DNA of 64,000 nucleotides, from positions 1 to 64,000 of the forward strand of contig WGNM01000027.1 of the NCBI GenBank assembly GCA_016124575.1, in the 5' to 3' direction. Below, one piece after another: positions 16,996 through 27,931 of this stretch. The position numbers and the translations under genes were made by a program. This DNA comes from Cryomorphaceae bacterium. GTDB lineage: Bacteria > Bacteroidota > Bacteroidia > Flavobacteriales_D > Sanyastnellaceae. Within the stretch, counting starts at the first letter, position 1; the number at the start of each line of letters is the position of its first letter. A model generated the notes under the pieces. The model saw only the letters and a list, made by a program, of their open reading frames with translations. It ran no database searches and was not told the DNA's origin.

Positions 16996-17865
16996 TTATC
17001 CGAGGTAAGATTTTAAAATCTTACTTCTCGAAGTGTGTTTCAATCGTCGGATTGCTTTTTCTTTGATTTGACGAACCCGCTCGCGCGTGAGGTCAAACCG
17101 TTCACCGATTTCTTCAAGAGTCATTGGATGTTCGCCATTCAAACCAAAGTATAAACGAATCACATCCGCTTCGCGGGTTGTTAAGGTCCGAAGAGATCTT
17201 TCAATCTCTCTTCTCAATGACTCGTTCATCAAATCTGTGTCTGGAGAAGGGGTATCACCCGTCTGCAACACATCATACATTGTGCTCGAACTATCGTCAC
17301 CATCCTTCAACGGCGCATCCATTGATACGTGACGACCGGCATTTTTAAGCGATTGCTTTACCTCGTCAAGTGTCATTTCTAGCACTTCAGCCAATTCAGC
17401 AGCGGTTGGAGGACGTTCGTACTCCTGCTCCAAACGGGCGAAAGCTTTGTTGATCTTGTTGATAGACCCAATCTTGTTCAACGGCAGACGAACAATACGA
17501 GACTGTTCAGCCAAAGCCTGAAGAATAGATTGACGAATCCACCAAACGGCGTAAGAAATGAATTTAAAACCGCGCGTTTCATCGAAACGTTGTGCAGCTT
17601 TAATCAATCCTAAGTTACCTTCATTAATCAAGTCAGGAAGCGACAACCCTTGGTTTTGATATTGCTTCGATACCGAAACAACGAAACGAAGGTTAGCTTT
17701 GGTTAATTTCTCCAAAGCGGCCTGATCTCCTGCCTTGATGCGGCGTGCCAACTCTACCTCTTCATCAGCGGTAATTAAGTCTACACGACCTATTTCTTGC
17801 AAGTACTTATCCAGAGACGCTGTCTCACGGTTGGTTACTTGTTTTGTTATTTTTAACTGTCTCAT
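16996..17865 (-). CDS. rpoD: RNA polymerase primary sigma factor (RpoD/SigA)
   Basis: 289 residues, the short primary sigma factor typical of Bacteroidota, lacking region 1.1 and the long non-conserved region. Visible are region 1.2 ([19 protein letters not shown]), region 2 ([51 protein letters not shown]), region 3, and the region 4 helix-turn-helix ([20 protein letters not shown]). This factor recognises the TAnnTTTG/TTG promoters seen in the window. The gene stands alone between a terminator and pnp. Confidence 0.96.
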   Translation of the reverse strand: MRQLKITKQVTNRETASLDKYLQEIGRVDLITADEEVELARRIKAGDQAALEKLTKANLRFVVSVSKQYQNQGLSLPDLINEGNLGLIKAAQRFDETRGFKFISYAVWWIRQSILQALAEQSRIVRLPLNKIGSINKINKAFARLEQEYERPPTAAELAEVLEMTLDEVKQSLKNAGRHVSMDAPLKDGDDSSSTMYDVLQTGDTPSPDTDLMNESLRREIERSLRTLTTREADVIRLYFGLNGEHPMTLEEIGERFDLTRERVRQIKEKAIRRLKHTSRSKILKSYLG

Positions 17866-17993
17866 TGCCTCGATTTGCTATCCATCTAAATTACCGAAGA
17901 TTCGGTTCGATACTTATTGTAACGAAAAATTTAGAAAGATGTAACGTTAAAACATCAAAAATGATGCAGAAAAAATTATACTGACTTTCTGTC

Positions 17994-20246
<2,253 letters not shown>

Positions 20247-20271
20247 GTGTCTTTTTGCGTACTACTTTCAA

Positions 20272-20311
20272 GCAAAAAGAGGCAATAGCGTTTAATCTAT
20301 TGCCCCCTCTT
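20272..20311 (-). terminator. rpsO-pnp intergenic hairpin
   Basis: Read on the minus strand, AAGAGGGGGCAATAG pairs with CTATTGCCTCTT around ATTAAACG, leaving a GGG bulge, and a T-run follows. It may be a leaky terminator after rpsO or an RNase III-type processing site ahead of pnp, as known for the E. coli rpsO-pnp junction; which of these applies is inference. Confidence 0.65.
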
Positions 20312-20345
20312 GAATCTATATTTCTATCTTGTCTTTAATCGTCAT

Positions 20346-20615
20346 TTATTTGCGCAGACCCAACTCCTTAACAATGCTACGGTAGCGTTCGATGTCTGTG
20401 TTCTTCAAGTAATCAAGAAGCTTGCGGCGCTTACCAACAAGTTTGATCAAAGAACGTTGAGTTGTGTAGTCCTTATGGTTGTTTTTCAAGTGACCAGTAA
20501 GGTGACTAATGCGAAATGTAAACATCGCAATTTGTCCTTCAGAAGATCCGGTGTCAGTCTCTGACTTTCCGTATTTGGCGAAGAATTCTTTCTTCTTTTC
20601 AGTATCTAAGTACAT
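20346..20615 (-). CDS. rpsO: Ribosomal protein S15
   Basis: 89 residues, the usual length for small-subunit protein S15, which binds the central domain of 16S rRNA. Family features are seen throughout: TGSSEGQIAMFTFRISHLTGHLKNN broken across residues 20-44, then KDYTTQRSLIKLVGKRRKLL and the C-terminal RYRSIVKELGLRK. It is the first gene of a probable rpsO-pnp unit. Confidence 0.98.
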   Translation of the reverse strand: MYLDTEKKKEFFAKYGKSETDTGSSEGQIAMFTFRISHLTGHLKNNHKDYTTQRSLIKLVGKRRKLLDYLKNTDIERYRSIVKELGLRK

Positions 20616-20661
20616 GCCAATATCAATTTAGATGATTTTTATGTATCCCGCTTTGGGACGG

Positions 20662-20669
20662 CAAAGGTA
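20662..20669 (-). promoter_or_regulatory. -7 element of rpsO (TACCTTTG)
   Basis: CAAAGGTA on plus reads TACCTTTG on minus, an exact TAnnTTTG match 47 bases before the rpsO ATG. A short TCCC/GGGA hairpin (20646-20658) lies at the start of the leader. Confidence 0.6.
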
Positions 20670-20690
20670 GACTTTCTTTTCTGAAAAACC

Positions 20691-21536
20691 TTAGCCGAGC
20701 AACATTTTAAATATACTTGTCAGTTTTTCTTTTATATGTTGTCTGTCGACAATCAAATCGAGGAAACCGTGTTCAAGGACAAACTCAGCACGTTGGAAAC
20801 CTTCAGGCAAGTCTTTACCGATGGTCTCTTTCACAACACGCGGGCCTGCAAAACCAATGAGCGACTTCGGTTCAGCGATATTAAAATCGCCTAACATGGC
20901 GAAAGACGCCGTAACTCCACCGGTTGTTGGGTCAGTTAAAATCGATATGTATGGCAAACCTGCGTCAGCCAATTGGGTAAGCTTGGCAGATGTTTTAGCC
21001 ATCTGCATAAGAGAAAATCCAGCTTCCATCATGCGTGCACCGCCTGATTTGGATATGCAGATAAAAGGAGATCTGTGTTTTATCGCATAATCAACAGATT
21101 TAGCAAACTTCTCTCCTACTACCGATCCCATTGAACCACCTATGAAGTTGAAATCCATGCACGCCACAACAATCTCGCGCTCATTCATCGTACCTACTCC
21201 GCAACGCATGGCATCTCCCAATTCGGTTTTCGCCATGGTAGCTTTGATCCTGTCAGCGTATTTCTTGGTGTCGACAAAATTCAGCGGGTCAGCAGAGGTT
21301 AAATTGGCAAACAACTCCTTGTATTTGCCATCGTCGAAGAGAATATAGAAGTACTCATCGGAGCCAATGCGCTCGTGGTGTGAACAACTCGGACAAACCC
21401 AAAGGGTGTCGGCATGCTCTTGCGAGGTGAGTACTTTTTTGCACTCAGGGCACTTATACCAATTGCCTTCAGGAATCTCTTTCTTGTCGGTAGACTTGGT
21501 AGTGATACCTTCTTTAATACGTTTAAACCATCCCAT
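20691..21536 (-). CDS. accD: Acetyl-CoA carboxylase carboxyltransferase subunit beta
   Basis: 281 residues. The N-terminal four-cysteine zinc ribbon is C29/C32 (KCPECKK) and C48/C51 ([12 protein letters not shown]). The crotonase-fold carboxyltransferase body carries [10 protein letters not shown] and [18 protein letters not shown], the oxyanion/CoA-binding loops. With AccA it moves the carboxyl from biotin to acetyl-CoA in fatty acid synthesis. accA is not in the window. A -7 element lies about 20 bases upstream of the ATG. Confidence 0.97.
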   Translation of the reverse strand: MGWFKRIKEGITTKSTDKKEIPEGNWYKCPECKKVLTSQEHADTLWVCPSCSHHERIGSDEYFYILFDDGKYKELFANLTSADPLNFVDTKKYADRIKATMAKTELGDAMRCGVGTMNEREIVVACMDFNFIGGSMGSVVGEKFAKSVDYAIKHRSPFICISKSGGARMMEAGFSLMQMAKTSAKLTQLADAGLPYISILTDPTTGGVTASFAMLGDFNIAEPKSLIGFAGPRVVKETIGKDLPEGFQRAEFVLEHGFLDLIVDRQHIKEKLTSIFKMLLG

Positions 21537-21555
21537 GCATGATAATTTGAGAGGG

Positions 21556-21563
21556 CAAATATA
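21556..21563 (-). promoter_or_regulatory. -7 element of accD (TATATTTG)
   Basis: CAAATATA on plus gives TATATTTG on minus, an exact consensus match, with a predicted leader of about 15 bases before the accD ATG at 21536. Confidence 0.55.
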
Positions 21564-21637
21564 GGAAACTACAACGCGAATGAACGCTCATTTTCTTTTC
21601 CATTTCCTCCCGCCCTGCGGGGATGACGAAAGCGCAC

Positions 21638-24148
21638 TTAGAATGGATAGCCGATTCCGAAGTTGATTCCCACTTGCGGACGGAAGGTATAATCGGGATT
21701 TCCCGTCACTGAGCGGACAAATTCACCGTACTCAGTTTTTGGCTCCCAAAACCAGCGTTCGCCAGGAATTTTTGCAGGATCTTTAAGTTGTGTTGCGATA
21801 TCGAGTCGGACAAGGAAAAAATCGAAGTCAAAGCGAAAACCCAAACCTCCAGAAAAAGCCAACTCACCAAGGGCTCTGGTGCTATTAAAACCAGCACCTG
21901 GACGGTTGCCATCCTCTTCCATGAGCCATAAATTGCCGACATCCAAGAAAAATGCCCCTTCCAGCGTCGTTGTTAGGTCGAACCGATACTCGGCAGAAGC
22001 TTCTAAAAGCAAGTCTCCCAAATTGTTGAACGTCACCAACGCCGTTGTGTCGCGGTAGCTACCCGGACCTAGGGTTCGCGGACGCCAAGCCCGAATGCCA
22101 TTGGCGCCTCCGCCATAGAAGCTCTTCTCGAATGGTAGCACATTTAAATTCTTCCCAGTAATACCAGCGCCACCGTGAAAACGTATAGCGATGCTGTTTT
22201 TCTCTCCAACGTTGCGGTAAAACCTGAAATCTTCTTCGAGACGAACGAATTGTGCAAAGCGAATATCGCCTATTCGATAACTTCCCAATTCATCTACTTT
22301 TTGTTGCGTTTGCTCAAAAAGCCACCGAATACCGAAACCAGCAAATTCACTGCCCAAACGGTTGTAGAAATAGCTCTTTTGCTGCTGAGGCTTTTGCGTA
22401 TTCACATTCCAAACAGCACGAAACAAGGAAATTAAGTGATCTTGATAACTGGTTGAAAGAAATGTGTCGTCTAACCTGTTCAATAAGTCTGAAAACGCTG
22501 CCGACTTCTTAATCTTCACTGTACTCAATTCCCAAATATCAACCGAAATTCTACTGCCGTTTTCTTGGTTCTCAATGAACGACATCCCATATCTCACCTG
22601 GTATAGCTGGCGCTCATAATCGGGGCGGTTTTGATAGTTAAAACCCGCTGTGAGTGAAGACCTTATGTCGTTCGACTTCTTGAACCACTCGCGTGGAAAA
22701 GGTATAAACTTGTGGAAGTTCATCACCAACTCGGGTCCGATCTCGAAAGTGTTAAATCGCAAGTTGTCGGCAACATCAGAAGTAGAAAGATCCTCACCTT
22801 GCGTAAGTGTCAGAGGTTGCTGAGCTTCAACCGCTCCATTGATCCTAACTTGTCCTGTTTCGGCACCCAAAAAAACATTTCGATTGCTGTAAACCAAACT
22901 TCCTTTGATTCCAAACAATCCATCGCGGTGGGTTACACCCGATTCAGCGGAGAGGTACTTTTGCTTGTTTTGATTGAGGAAGACCTCGCAATCGAGAACG
23001 TTTGATAGACTATCAGACTCTTTCATGTTCATCGTAACAGAGCGGATAATGGGAAGGTCTACCATTTTTTTGTAGGTCGCTTCTACCCTATCTTTCTGAT
23101 ACAAATCTCCTTTTTGGAAATCGAGCAGATAGCGCAGAAGATCTGGACGAATCGATATTGGTCCACGCGATAAATAATACACACCTCCAGAATAAAGCGT
23201 ATCTGTTGGTTCGTAATCTTTATCTATCGGGTTGTAGTCGATGTGGAAATATATGTCGCCAATAAAATATCGCTTGTGTGCTTTCCGTCCTAAACTATCT
23301 GCCGAAGCTGCTGTTTGCGGAGGATTGATAATCAAATCCACCTTCACACCATGTTTATTGTAACTGCTATCGACCTTGTATGTGATATAGTCTTTGGTGA
23401 AGGTGTAATAACCCCGGTTATTTAGGTAAGAGGTTATTGATTCACGCTCCAAATCCATGCTTTGCACGTCAAATCTATCGCCGACATGCAGTGTGGAATT
23501 GGTTAGCAGAAAATCTGATTTACTAGAAATGGTAGGATCTTCAGAAAGGTAAATCAACGTGTCGATATAATAAGCCAAGTCAGGTTTTACATAATAAACG
23601 ATGGGTTTCACCTTCCGGCCATTGGCTTTGTAGTTTACTTCGTAACTCACATCGGTGCGGAAAAAACCATTTTTGCTGAACAAGATTTTAAGCTGATCGG
23701 CTGACTTCTCCGCTTTTAAAGAATCAAAGACAACAGGAGCTTCGCCTACTGTTCCTGACAACCAATCTCGCCAAGTCAAAGTATCACTTAAAATATCTTT
23801 TTCCTCCTTAATAGTCAGCTCTTTACCCCTGTCTTCTTTACGCTTTAGTTTACGCTTTTTCCGTTCTGATTTTCGTCTACTCGCGGACAACTGACGGTTT
23901 GGATTCACCAAATTGTACACTCCCAAATTGAACCGCATTCCGAGCACCCTGCGATTTGTTTTTTGCTTCAGGACAGCTTTAATATCGTCGTCAGAAAGGT
24001 CTAAATCTGCAGGGCGATCTTGAATCTTAACCTGCTGTCGCACCAGCAATGCCTCACCATCAGGCAAACGCCGAGTTGGGTTGCATCCGGCGATTAAGCC
24101 GAAAACAAAAGTGATAAGAAGTACCCGTATGAAATTAAACTTGCTCAA
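21638..24148 (-). CDS. tamL: TamL, lipoprotein form of TamA (BamA family)
   Basis: 836 residues. The protein begins with a lipoprotein signal (LIAGC, Cys22), which marks the Bacteroidota TamL variant of TamA, an Omp85 protein that helps insert outer-membrane or surface components. A basic insertion rich in Lys/Arg (about residues 88-112) follows the first POTRA-like strand set. POTRA domains run to about residue 430, then a 16-strand barrel ends with FRPQVGINFGIGYPF. The start codon is TTG at 24148; it directly precedes the signal peptide. The partner tamB is not in the window. The divergent methyltransferase starts 41 bases away. Confidence 0.9.
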   Translation of the reverse strand: MSKFNFIRVLLITFVFGLIAGCNPTRRLPDGEALLVRQQVKIQDRPADLDLSDDDIKAVLKQKTNRRVLGMRFNLGVYNLVNPNRQLSASRRKSERKKRKLKRKEDRGKELTIKEEKDILSDTLTWRDWLSGTVGEAPVVFDSLKAEKSADQLKILFSKNGFFRTDVSYEVNYKANGRKVKPIVYYVKPDLAYYIDTLIYLSEDPTISSKSDFLLTNSTLHVGDRFDVQSMDLERESITSYLNNRGYYTFTKDYITYKVDSSYNKHGVKVDLIINPPQTAASADSLGRKAHKRYFIGDIYFHIDYNPIDKDYEPTDTLYSGGVYYLSRGPISIRPDLLRYLLDFQKGDLYQKDRVEATYKKMVDLPIIRSVTMNMKESDSLSNVLDCEVFLNQNKQKYLSAESGVTHRDGLFGIKGSLVYSNRNVFLGAETGQVRINGAVEAQQPLTLTQGEDLSTSDVADNLRFNTFEIGPELVMNFHKFIPFPREWFKKSNDIRSSLTAGFNYQNRPDYERQLYQVRYGMSFIENQENGSRISVDIWELSTVKIKKSAAFSDLLNRLDDTFLSTSYQDHLISLFRAVWNVNTQKPQQQKSYFYNRLGSEFAGFGIRWLFEQTQQKVDELGSYRIGDIRFAQFVRLEEDFRFYRNVGEKNSIAIRFHGGAGITGKNLNVLPFEKSFYGGGANGIRAWRPRTLGPGSYRDTTALVTFNNLGDLLLEASAEYRFDLTTTLEGAFFLDVGNLWLMEEDGNRPGAGFNSTRALGELAFSGGLGFRFDFDFFLVRLDIATQLKDPAKIPGERWFWEPKTEYGEFVRSVTGNPDYTFRPQVGINFGIGYPF

Positions 24149-24189
24149 TGCGAACGAAATTAGTCGTTATTTTGCGGCACTGCGAAGGT

Positions 24190-24933
24190 ATGATATCAAA
24201 AAATCAAATGCGCTATGTGAAGTCGCTTAGACTTCAAAAACACCGATTGGAGCATCAACAATTCACTGTTGAGGGCACAAAATCGGTATTAGAGCTATTG
24301 GATAGCGGCTTCGAAGTTGAATACATCGTATGCTCTGAAGTCCATCCGGCACCCTCAACTTCTGTGCCTATTCATTTGGTTTCTGAGCGGGATATGAAAG
24401 AATTATCTGCGCTAGCTACTCCGCCCGGATTGCTTGCTGTTGCTAAATTGCCAAATTGGTATCTATCTCCTTCAGCGCCAACAGAAAAAGATGTTGAACA
24501 AGGCGTCCTCGTGCTCGACGGTGTCCGTGACCCCGGTAATTTGGGGACATTAATTCGCACGGCTGAGTGGTTCGGATTTCGGAAAATTTTGGCCGACAGC
24601 GATACTGTGGATTGCTTTAACCCAAAGGTTGTCCAAGCCAGCATGGGATCTGTTTTTCGCATGGAGGTCTTGTATCATTCACTCGAAACCTTCTCAGGAA
24701 TTGAAGCACCTTGGTATGGATTGGATCTTGGGGGCAGTTCACTTTTTGAACTAAGTTCAACACACGGTTATTTTGTGGTGGGCAATGAAAGCCACGGACT
24801 AAGAGCAACTGTTCGGGAAAGAATCACAGCTCACTTGCATATTCCAGGTGAAGGCAATGCCGAATCATTAAATGCTGCTATGAGCGGAGCCATTTTGCTT
24901 TCGGAGCTTTTCAGAAAAAGAAAGTCAGCTTAA
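24190..24933 (+). CDS. TrmH/SpoU family RNA 2'-O-methyltransferase
   Basis: 247 residues from ATG 24190; the frame is open from 24148, but the earlier part overlaps tamL and lacks family similarity. Residues 1-75 look like a SpoU substrate-binding domain (MRYVKSLRLQKHRLEHQQF, VEGTKSVLELL). The SPOUT knot has motif 1 LDGVRDPGNLGTLIRTAEW, motif 2 FVVGNESHGL and motif 3 AESLNAAMSGAILLSELFR. It methylates a ribose in rRNA or tRNA; the exact site is unknown. It converges with the acyltransferase gene, with 4 shared bases at the stops. Confidence 0.92.
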   Translation: MISKNQMRYVKSLRLQKHRLEHQQFTVEGTKSVLELLDSGFEVEYIVCSEVHPAPSTSVPIHLVSERDMKELSALATPPGLLAVAKLPNWYLSPSAPTEKDVEQGVLVLDGVRDPGNLGTLIRTAEWFGFRKILADSDTVDCFNPKVVQASMGSVFRMEVLYHSLETFSGIEAPWYGLDLGGSSLFELSSTHGYFVVGNESHGLRATVRERITAHLHIPGEGNAESLNAAMSGAILLSELFRKRKSA

Positions 24934-26126
24934 AAAAGCGACTCCCTATCGGCTTGTTTGTGGTTGAAAACCGGATTTGCATACATCTGCAAAAGCACCT
25001 CGCGGGCTTGCTTTGTGTAGCCTTCTCTCTTTAATAGCACCTTCTTCGCCAGTCCCATTTGTAATGCCCTACCTCTCAAGTAGTTACCAAAAGCAATTTT
25101 TTGGATACCCGAATACAAGTGCGCATAATCGCGGGTACCAGTCAATAAATCGTGGGCGATATAATTCGTTGGCCAAAGCTTATACATCAAGTGCATGCGG
25201 CGGTCGATTTCGTGCGACAACAAACGAAATTGCTCGTTTTTCGGCAAGTTTTCTGGCAATCTCTTTAAGGTAGAATGTAGTTTCGTGCCAACAGCTATGT
25301 TTACCCTTCCTTTATGTCCTGTGATACCTTTCAATGCGCTTCTATAATCTTCACCGGGCTGCTTTTCGTAGATACCATTTTCCTTAATGGTAAGAAGTTC
25401 ATTTGCTTTATAAATGTCGCAAGGATCGTATTCATAGCTCACCACCATCGGCACAATGTTCAACGGCAACAGCGCTTCGCGGATGTTTTCATCACGACTT
25501 GAAACAAGCATTTTCAATAGTCCACTCGCTGTTCTGTCATCACCATCTTTCGACCTTCCTTCTTTGTGGGCTATCCAAATCGATATTTGTTCTTCGCGTA
25601 TTGTTTTGTGAATGTAGTTCGACAATCGTTTGCTGTATGCCAACATTTCTTTTGGGTTGACATTTCGGTTGACGATAAAACTCTTGTTCAAACGCACCAA
25701 ATCACGTATCATTTGATGGTGTAGCAAGTTGTCTCCAATGGCTATTTGGGTAGTCTTAAAACCTTTCTCCAAAAGGCTCACATTCAACAGTGCACTATCC
25801 AATATGATATCCCGGTGGTTACTCAGAAACAAATAAGGCTCATCTTTTCGAATATTCTCCATGTTCGAAAACGTGAGGCCATTGGTAGTGGTTTGGGTAA
25901 TGACTTTGAACGCTGGTCCACTGATGTCTTCTTGAAACTGATCTACAGACTTTATTTCGCGTAGCATCTCTGCAACATCGGCTTCTTCGAGGTAGGGATA
26001 GATGAATTTCATCATCTCGTACAGCGGCGGCTGGGTTAGCATACGCTCTGCGACCATCGATACCTCGTCGTTGTTAAAAGGTCTAATTTCTTCGAAGTTG
26101 TTTATATCGACCAGTTCGGGTGTCAT
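24930..26126 (-). CDS. 1-acyl-glycerol-3-phosphate acyltransferase-like protein
   Basis: 398 residues of the PlsC-like acyltransferase superfamily. The block SNHRDIILDSALLN (residues 102-115) takes the place of the NHx4D motif; here the spacing from His104 to Asp110 is one residue longer than usual, though Asp106 or Asp110 could serve. A second block, IWIAHKEGRSKDGDDRT, corresponds to the EGTRS phosphate-binding motif. No strong membrane helix is seen. It probably acylates a glycerophospholipid or a related lipid. Confidence 0.8.
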   Translation of the reverse strand: MTPELVDINNFEEIRPFNNDEVSMVAERMLTQPPLYEMMKFIYPYLEEADVAEMLREIKSVDQFQEDISGPAFKVITQTTTNGLTFSNMENIRKDEPYLFLSNHRDIILDSALLNVSLLEKGFKTTQIAIGDNLLHHQMIRDLVRLNKSFIVNRNVNPKEMLAYSKRLSNYIHKTIREEQISIWIAHKEGRSKDGDDRTASGLLKMLVSSRDENIREALLPLNIVPMVVSYEYDPCDIYKANELLTIKENGIYEKQPGEDYRSALKGITGHKGRVNIAVGTKLHSTLKRLPENLPKNEQFRLLSHEIDRRMHLMYKLWPTNYIAHDLLTGTRDYAHLYSGIQKIAFGNYLRGRALQMGLAKKVLLKREGYTKQAREVLLQMYANPVFNHKQADRESLF

Positions 26127-26145
26127 AATCGTGGCTGTTTATTTC

Positions 26146-26153
26146 GCGAAAAT
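26146..26153 (-). promoter_or_regulatory. -7-like element TATTTTCG
   Basis: CGAAAATA on plus reads TATTTTCG on minus, one mismatch from TAnnTTTG, 20 bases before the acyltransferase ATG. The same octamer precedes three other genes in the window (27701, 46809, 56898). Confidence 0.4.
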
Positions 26154-26170
26154 ACAACATTTGAAAATGG

Positions 26171-26178
26171 TACATTTG
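26171..26178 (+). promoter_or_regulatory. -7 element TACATTTG
   Basis: Exact TAnnTTTG match ending 4 bases before the GTG of the DEAD-box helicase, so the transcript would be leaderless or nearly so. Confidence 0.4.
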
Positions 26179-26182
26179 CACT

Positions 26183-27481
26183 GTGAAATTTGAAGAATTA
26201 AAAATAACGCGTCAGTTTCTGAATGCTATCGAAGACCTCGGGTTCGAGGAGACGACCTTCATTCAGGAAAAAGCCATTCCTCCTGTTCGAGCCGGACAAG
26301 ATGTAATTGGCATTGCGCAAACAGGAACAGGTAAAACCTTGGCTTATCTATTGCCTGTTTTGCAGCAATTGAAATACGCTCAACCAAAAGGAGTGCGTTG
26401 TTTGATTCTTGCACCAACGAAAGAATTGGTTGTTCAGATTCACGGACAAGTTGAGTTGCTTAGCAAATATACTGATTTGCGAAGCATAGCATTGTACGGC
26501 GGCATCGGCCCAAAAGCACAGATCGCCGAATTGAAAAAAGAGAAAGACATCATTGTAGCCACTCCTGGGAGATTCATGGAGATTTACATGCGTGATGAGA
26601 TTCCTACCAAGCAAATCAAACATTTGATTCTTGACGAAGCTGACCGCATGATGGATATGGGATTCATGCCACAATTGCGACGCATCTTTGAGGTGATACC
26701 AAGTAAACGTCAGAATCTTTTGTTCTCTGCAACCTTCCCTCCTCGTGTTGAAAATTTAGCCGATGAGTTTCTCCTTTGGCCTACGCGTATTGAGGTTACG
26801 CCCGAAAGTTCAGCCGTAGAAACAGTGAATCAGGTGCGATACAAGGTTCCTAATTTTAAGACCAAACTCAATTTACTCTTGTATCTCCTTGAAGATCGAG
26901 AGCGCCTGCACCGCGTCATTATTTTCACTCACACCAAAGATTTAGCAGAGAATATTGGGAAGTATTTGGAGCGGAGTGAGTTGGGCACAGTGCGGGTTAT
27001 TCACTCCAATAAAGGACAAAACTCGCGAATCAATGCATTGGACGAGTTTAGAACTGGAGACATTCGAATTTTGGTTAGCACCGATGTTTCTTCGCGAGGA
27101 ATTGATATCCCGGAGGTGAGTCATGTAATCAATTTCAGTGTGCCGCGTGACTATTTGGACTACGTGCACCGCATCGGACGAACTGGCAGGGCATTCAAAG
27201 CCGGAGAGGCCATTACCTTTGTCGATGCTCCAGAAGAATTTCACTTGCGCCGAATAGAAGGAATTATCGGCACCACTGTGCCACTGGCGGAATTTCCGAA
27301 AGCGGTTTTTGTAGAGGAGACATCGAAGGAAGAAAGGCAAGAACAAGCCCGAGAAATCGATAAACAGAAAAAGAGAGAAGACCCTGATTATAAAGGAGCC
27401 TTTCACGAGAAAAAACGAAACCTTGTTGGGGCTAAAAAGCCAAAGCCGAAAACGAGATCGACATCCAATAGAAAGAAGTAA
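26183..27481 (+). CDS. DEAD-box ATP-dependent RNA helicase
   Basis: 432 residues with the full motif set: Q motif (about residue 25, FIQEKAIPPV), I AQTGTGKT, Ia PTKEL, Ib TPGR, II DEAD, III SAT, and in the second RecA domain IV IIFTHT, V STDVSSRGIDIPEVSHVINF and VI HRIGRTGR. A basic tail (KKPKPKTRSTSNRKK) probably binds RNA. It likely works in ribosome assembly or mRNA turnover (RhlE-like group). It starts with GTG. The nearest ATG upstream is out of frame. Confidence 0.93.
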   Translation: MKFEELKITRQFLNAIEDLGFEETTFIQEKAIPPVRAGQDVIGIAQTGTGKTLAYLLPVLQQLKYAQPKGVRCLILAPTKELVVQIHGQVELLSKYTDLRSIALYGGIGPKAQIAELKKEKDIIVATPGRFMEIYMRDEIPTKQIKHLILDEADRMMDMGFMPQLRRIFEVIPSKRQNLLFSATFPPRVENLADEFLLWPTRIEVTPESSAVETVNQVRYKVPNFKTKLNLLLYLLEDRERLHRVIIFTHTKDLAENIGKYLERSELGTVRVIHSNKGQNSRINALDEFRTGDIRILVSTDVSSRGIDIPEVSHVINFSVPRDYLDYVHRIGRTGRAFKAGEAITFVDAPEEFHLRRIEGIIGTTVPLAEFPKAVFVEETSKEERQEQAREIDKQKKREDPDYKGAFHEKKRNLVGAKKPKPKTRSTSNRKK

Positions 27482-27496
27482 TTGGAAGCCGAAGGG

Positions 27497-27676
27497 CTAC
27501 CTACTCCATTTGATTTTATCTTCTTGACCGAATAGGTTTTGTCCGAAGATACGGATCTGCTTCCGAGTTGTGCTGCGCAGTTTGTTGTGCCAAGAACTTC
27601 TGCAATATGCGTCACAAAACTTCTGATCAGTCCGACCGCTAAGCTGCTTTTCACATTCTTTACAATGGCGAATCAT
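27497..27676 (-). CDS. Small zinc-ribbon protein, possibly truncated
   Basis: 59 residues from MIRHCKECEK at 27676; the frame is open to 27700. Cysteines C5/C8 (CKEC) and C21/C25 (FCDAYC) form a zinc-finger knuckle pair like that of small Bacteroidota proteins that start with a treble-clef zinc finger and continue for 100 or more residues. Here the frame stops about 30 residues after the last cysteine, so it may be a truncated member. TATTTTCG at 27708-27701 on minus supports the shorter start. Confidence 0.5.
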   Translation of the reverse strand: MIRHCKECEKQLSGRTDQKFCDAYCRSSWHNKLRSTTRKQIRIFGQNLFGQEDKIKWSR

Positions 27677-27700
27677 ACCGAAATTTTCTGCATGATACAC

Positions 27701-27708
27701 CGAAAATA
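27701..27708 (-). promoter_or_regulatory. -7-like element TATTTTCG
   Basis: CGAAAATA on plus; on minus it lies 25 bases before MIRHCKECEK and upstream of the alternative ATG at 27700. Confidence 0.35.
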
Positions 27709-27712
27709 AACG

Positions 27713-27770
27713 TCTCTGACAACGACTTTGTGGGTGTACATTATTTTTTTGTGTGTCGATAAAATCGACA
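27713..27770. repeat. IS-end-like motif with palindrome
   Basis: The segment TGACAACGACTTTGTGGGTG (from 27717) and the TTTTGTGTGTCG that follows closely match 62298-62341, just upstream of the transposase start. In 22 bases beginning TGACA, 20 agree. The segment ends in a perfect 7-bp inverted repeat TGTCGAT-AAA-ATCGACA (27754-27770). It may be a solo insertion-sequence end. Confidence 0.55.
27754..27770. promoter_or_regulatory. Perfect 7-bp palindrome near promoter
   Basis: TGTCGAT-AAA-ATCGACA lies 22 bases before the TATCTTTG element of the small lipoprotein gene, about where a -33 region and an operator would sit. It could be an operator or part of an insertion-sequence end. Confidence 0.4.
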
Positions 27771-27791
27771 TAGAATAATGCTTTTTACTTG

Positions 27792-27799
27792 TATCTTTG
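27792..27799 (+). promoter_or_regulatory. -7 element TATCTTTG
   Basis: Exact TAnnTTTG match 6 bases before the ATG of the small lipoprotein gene at 27805, implying a nearly leaderless transcript. Confidence 0.5.
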
Positions 27800-27804
27800 T
27801 GGAT

Positions 27805-27930
27805 ATGAAGCACCACAGAACCATCATCTGGATGTTTGCGCTCGTCTTAGCACTGGGCGCTGTCTCTTGCAAAACGAAGCAAAAATGCGCAGCTTACGAC
27901 AACGTTGAATTGTCGCAAACTGCTCATTGA
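27805..27930 (+). CDS. Very small lipoprotein, 41 residues
   Basis: Start ATG 27805, stop TGA 27930. Residues 1-22 form a lipoprotein signal (MKHHRTIIWMF, then ALVLALGAVSC with Cys22). The mature part is about 20 residues long, with one more Cys (Cys28) and charged residues. A consensus -7 element stands directly upstream. Its stop lies 1 base before the end of the converging nucleoside phosphorylase gene. I do not recognise a family, and the call rests on the signal peptide and promoter. Confidence 0.55.
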   Translation: MKHHRTIIWMFALVLALGAVSCKTKQKCAAYDNVELSQTAH

Positions 27931-27931
27931 T

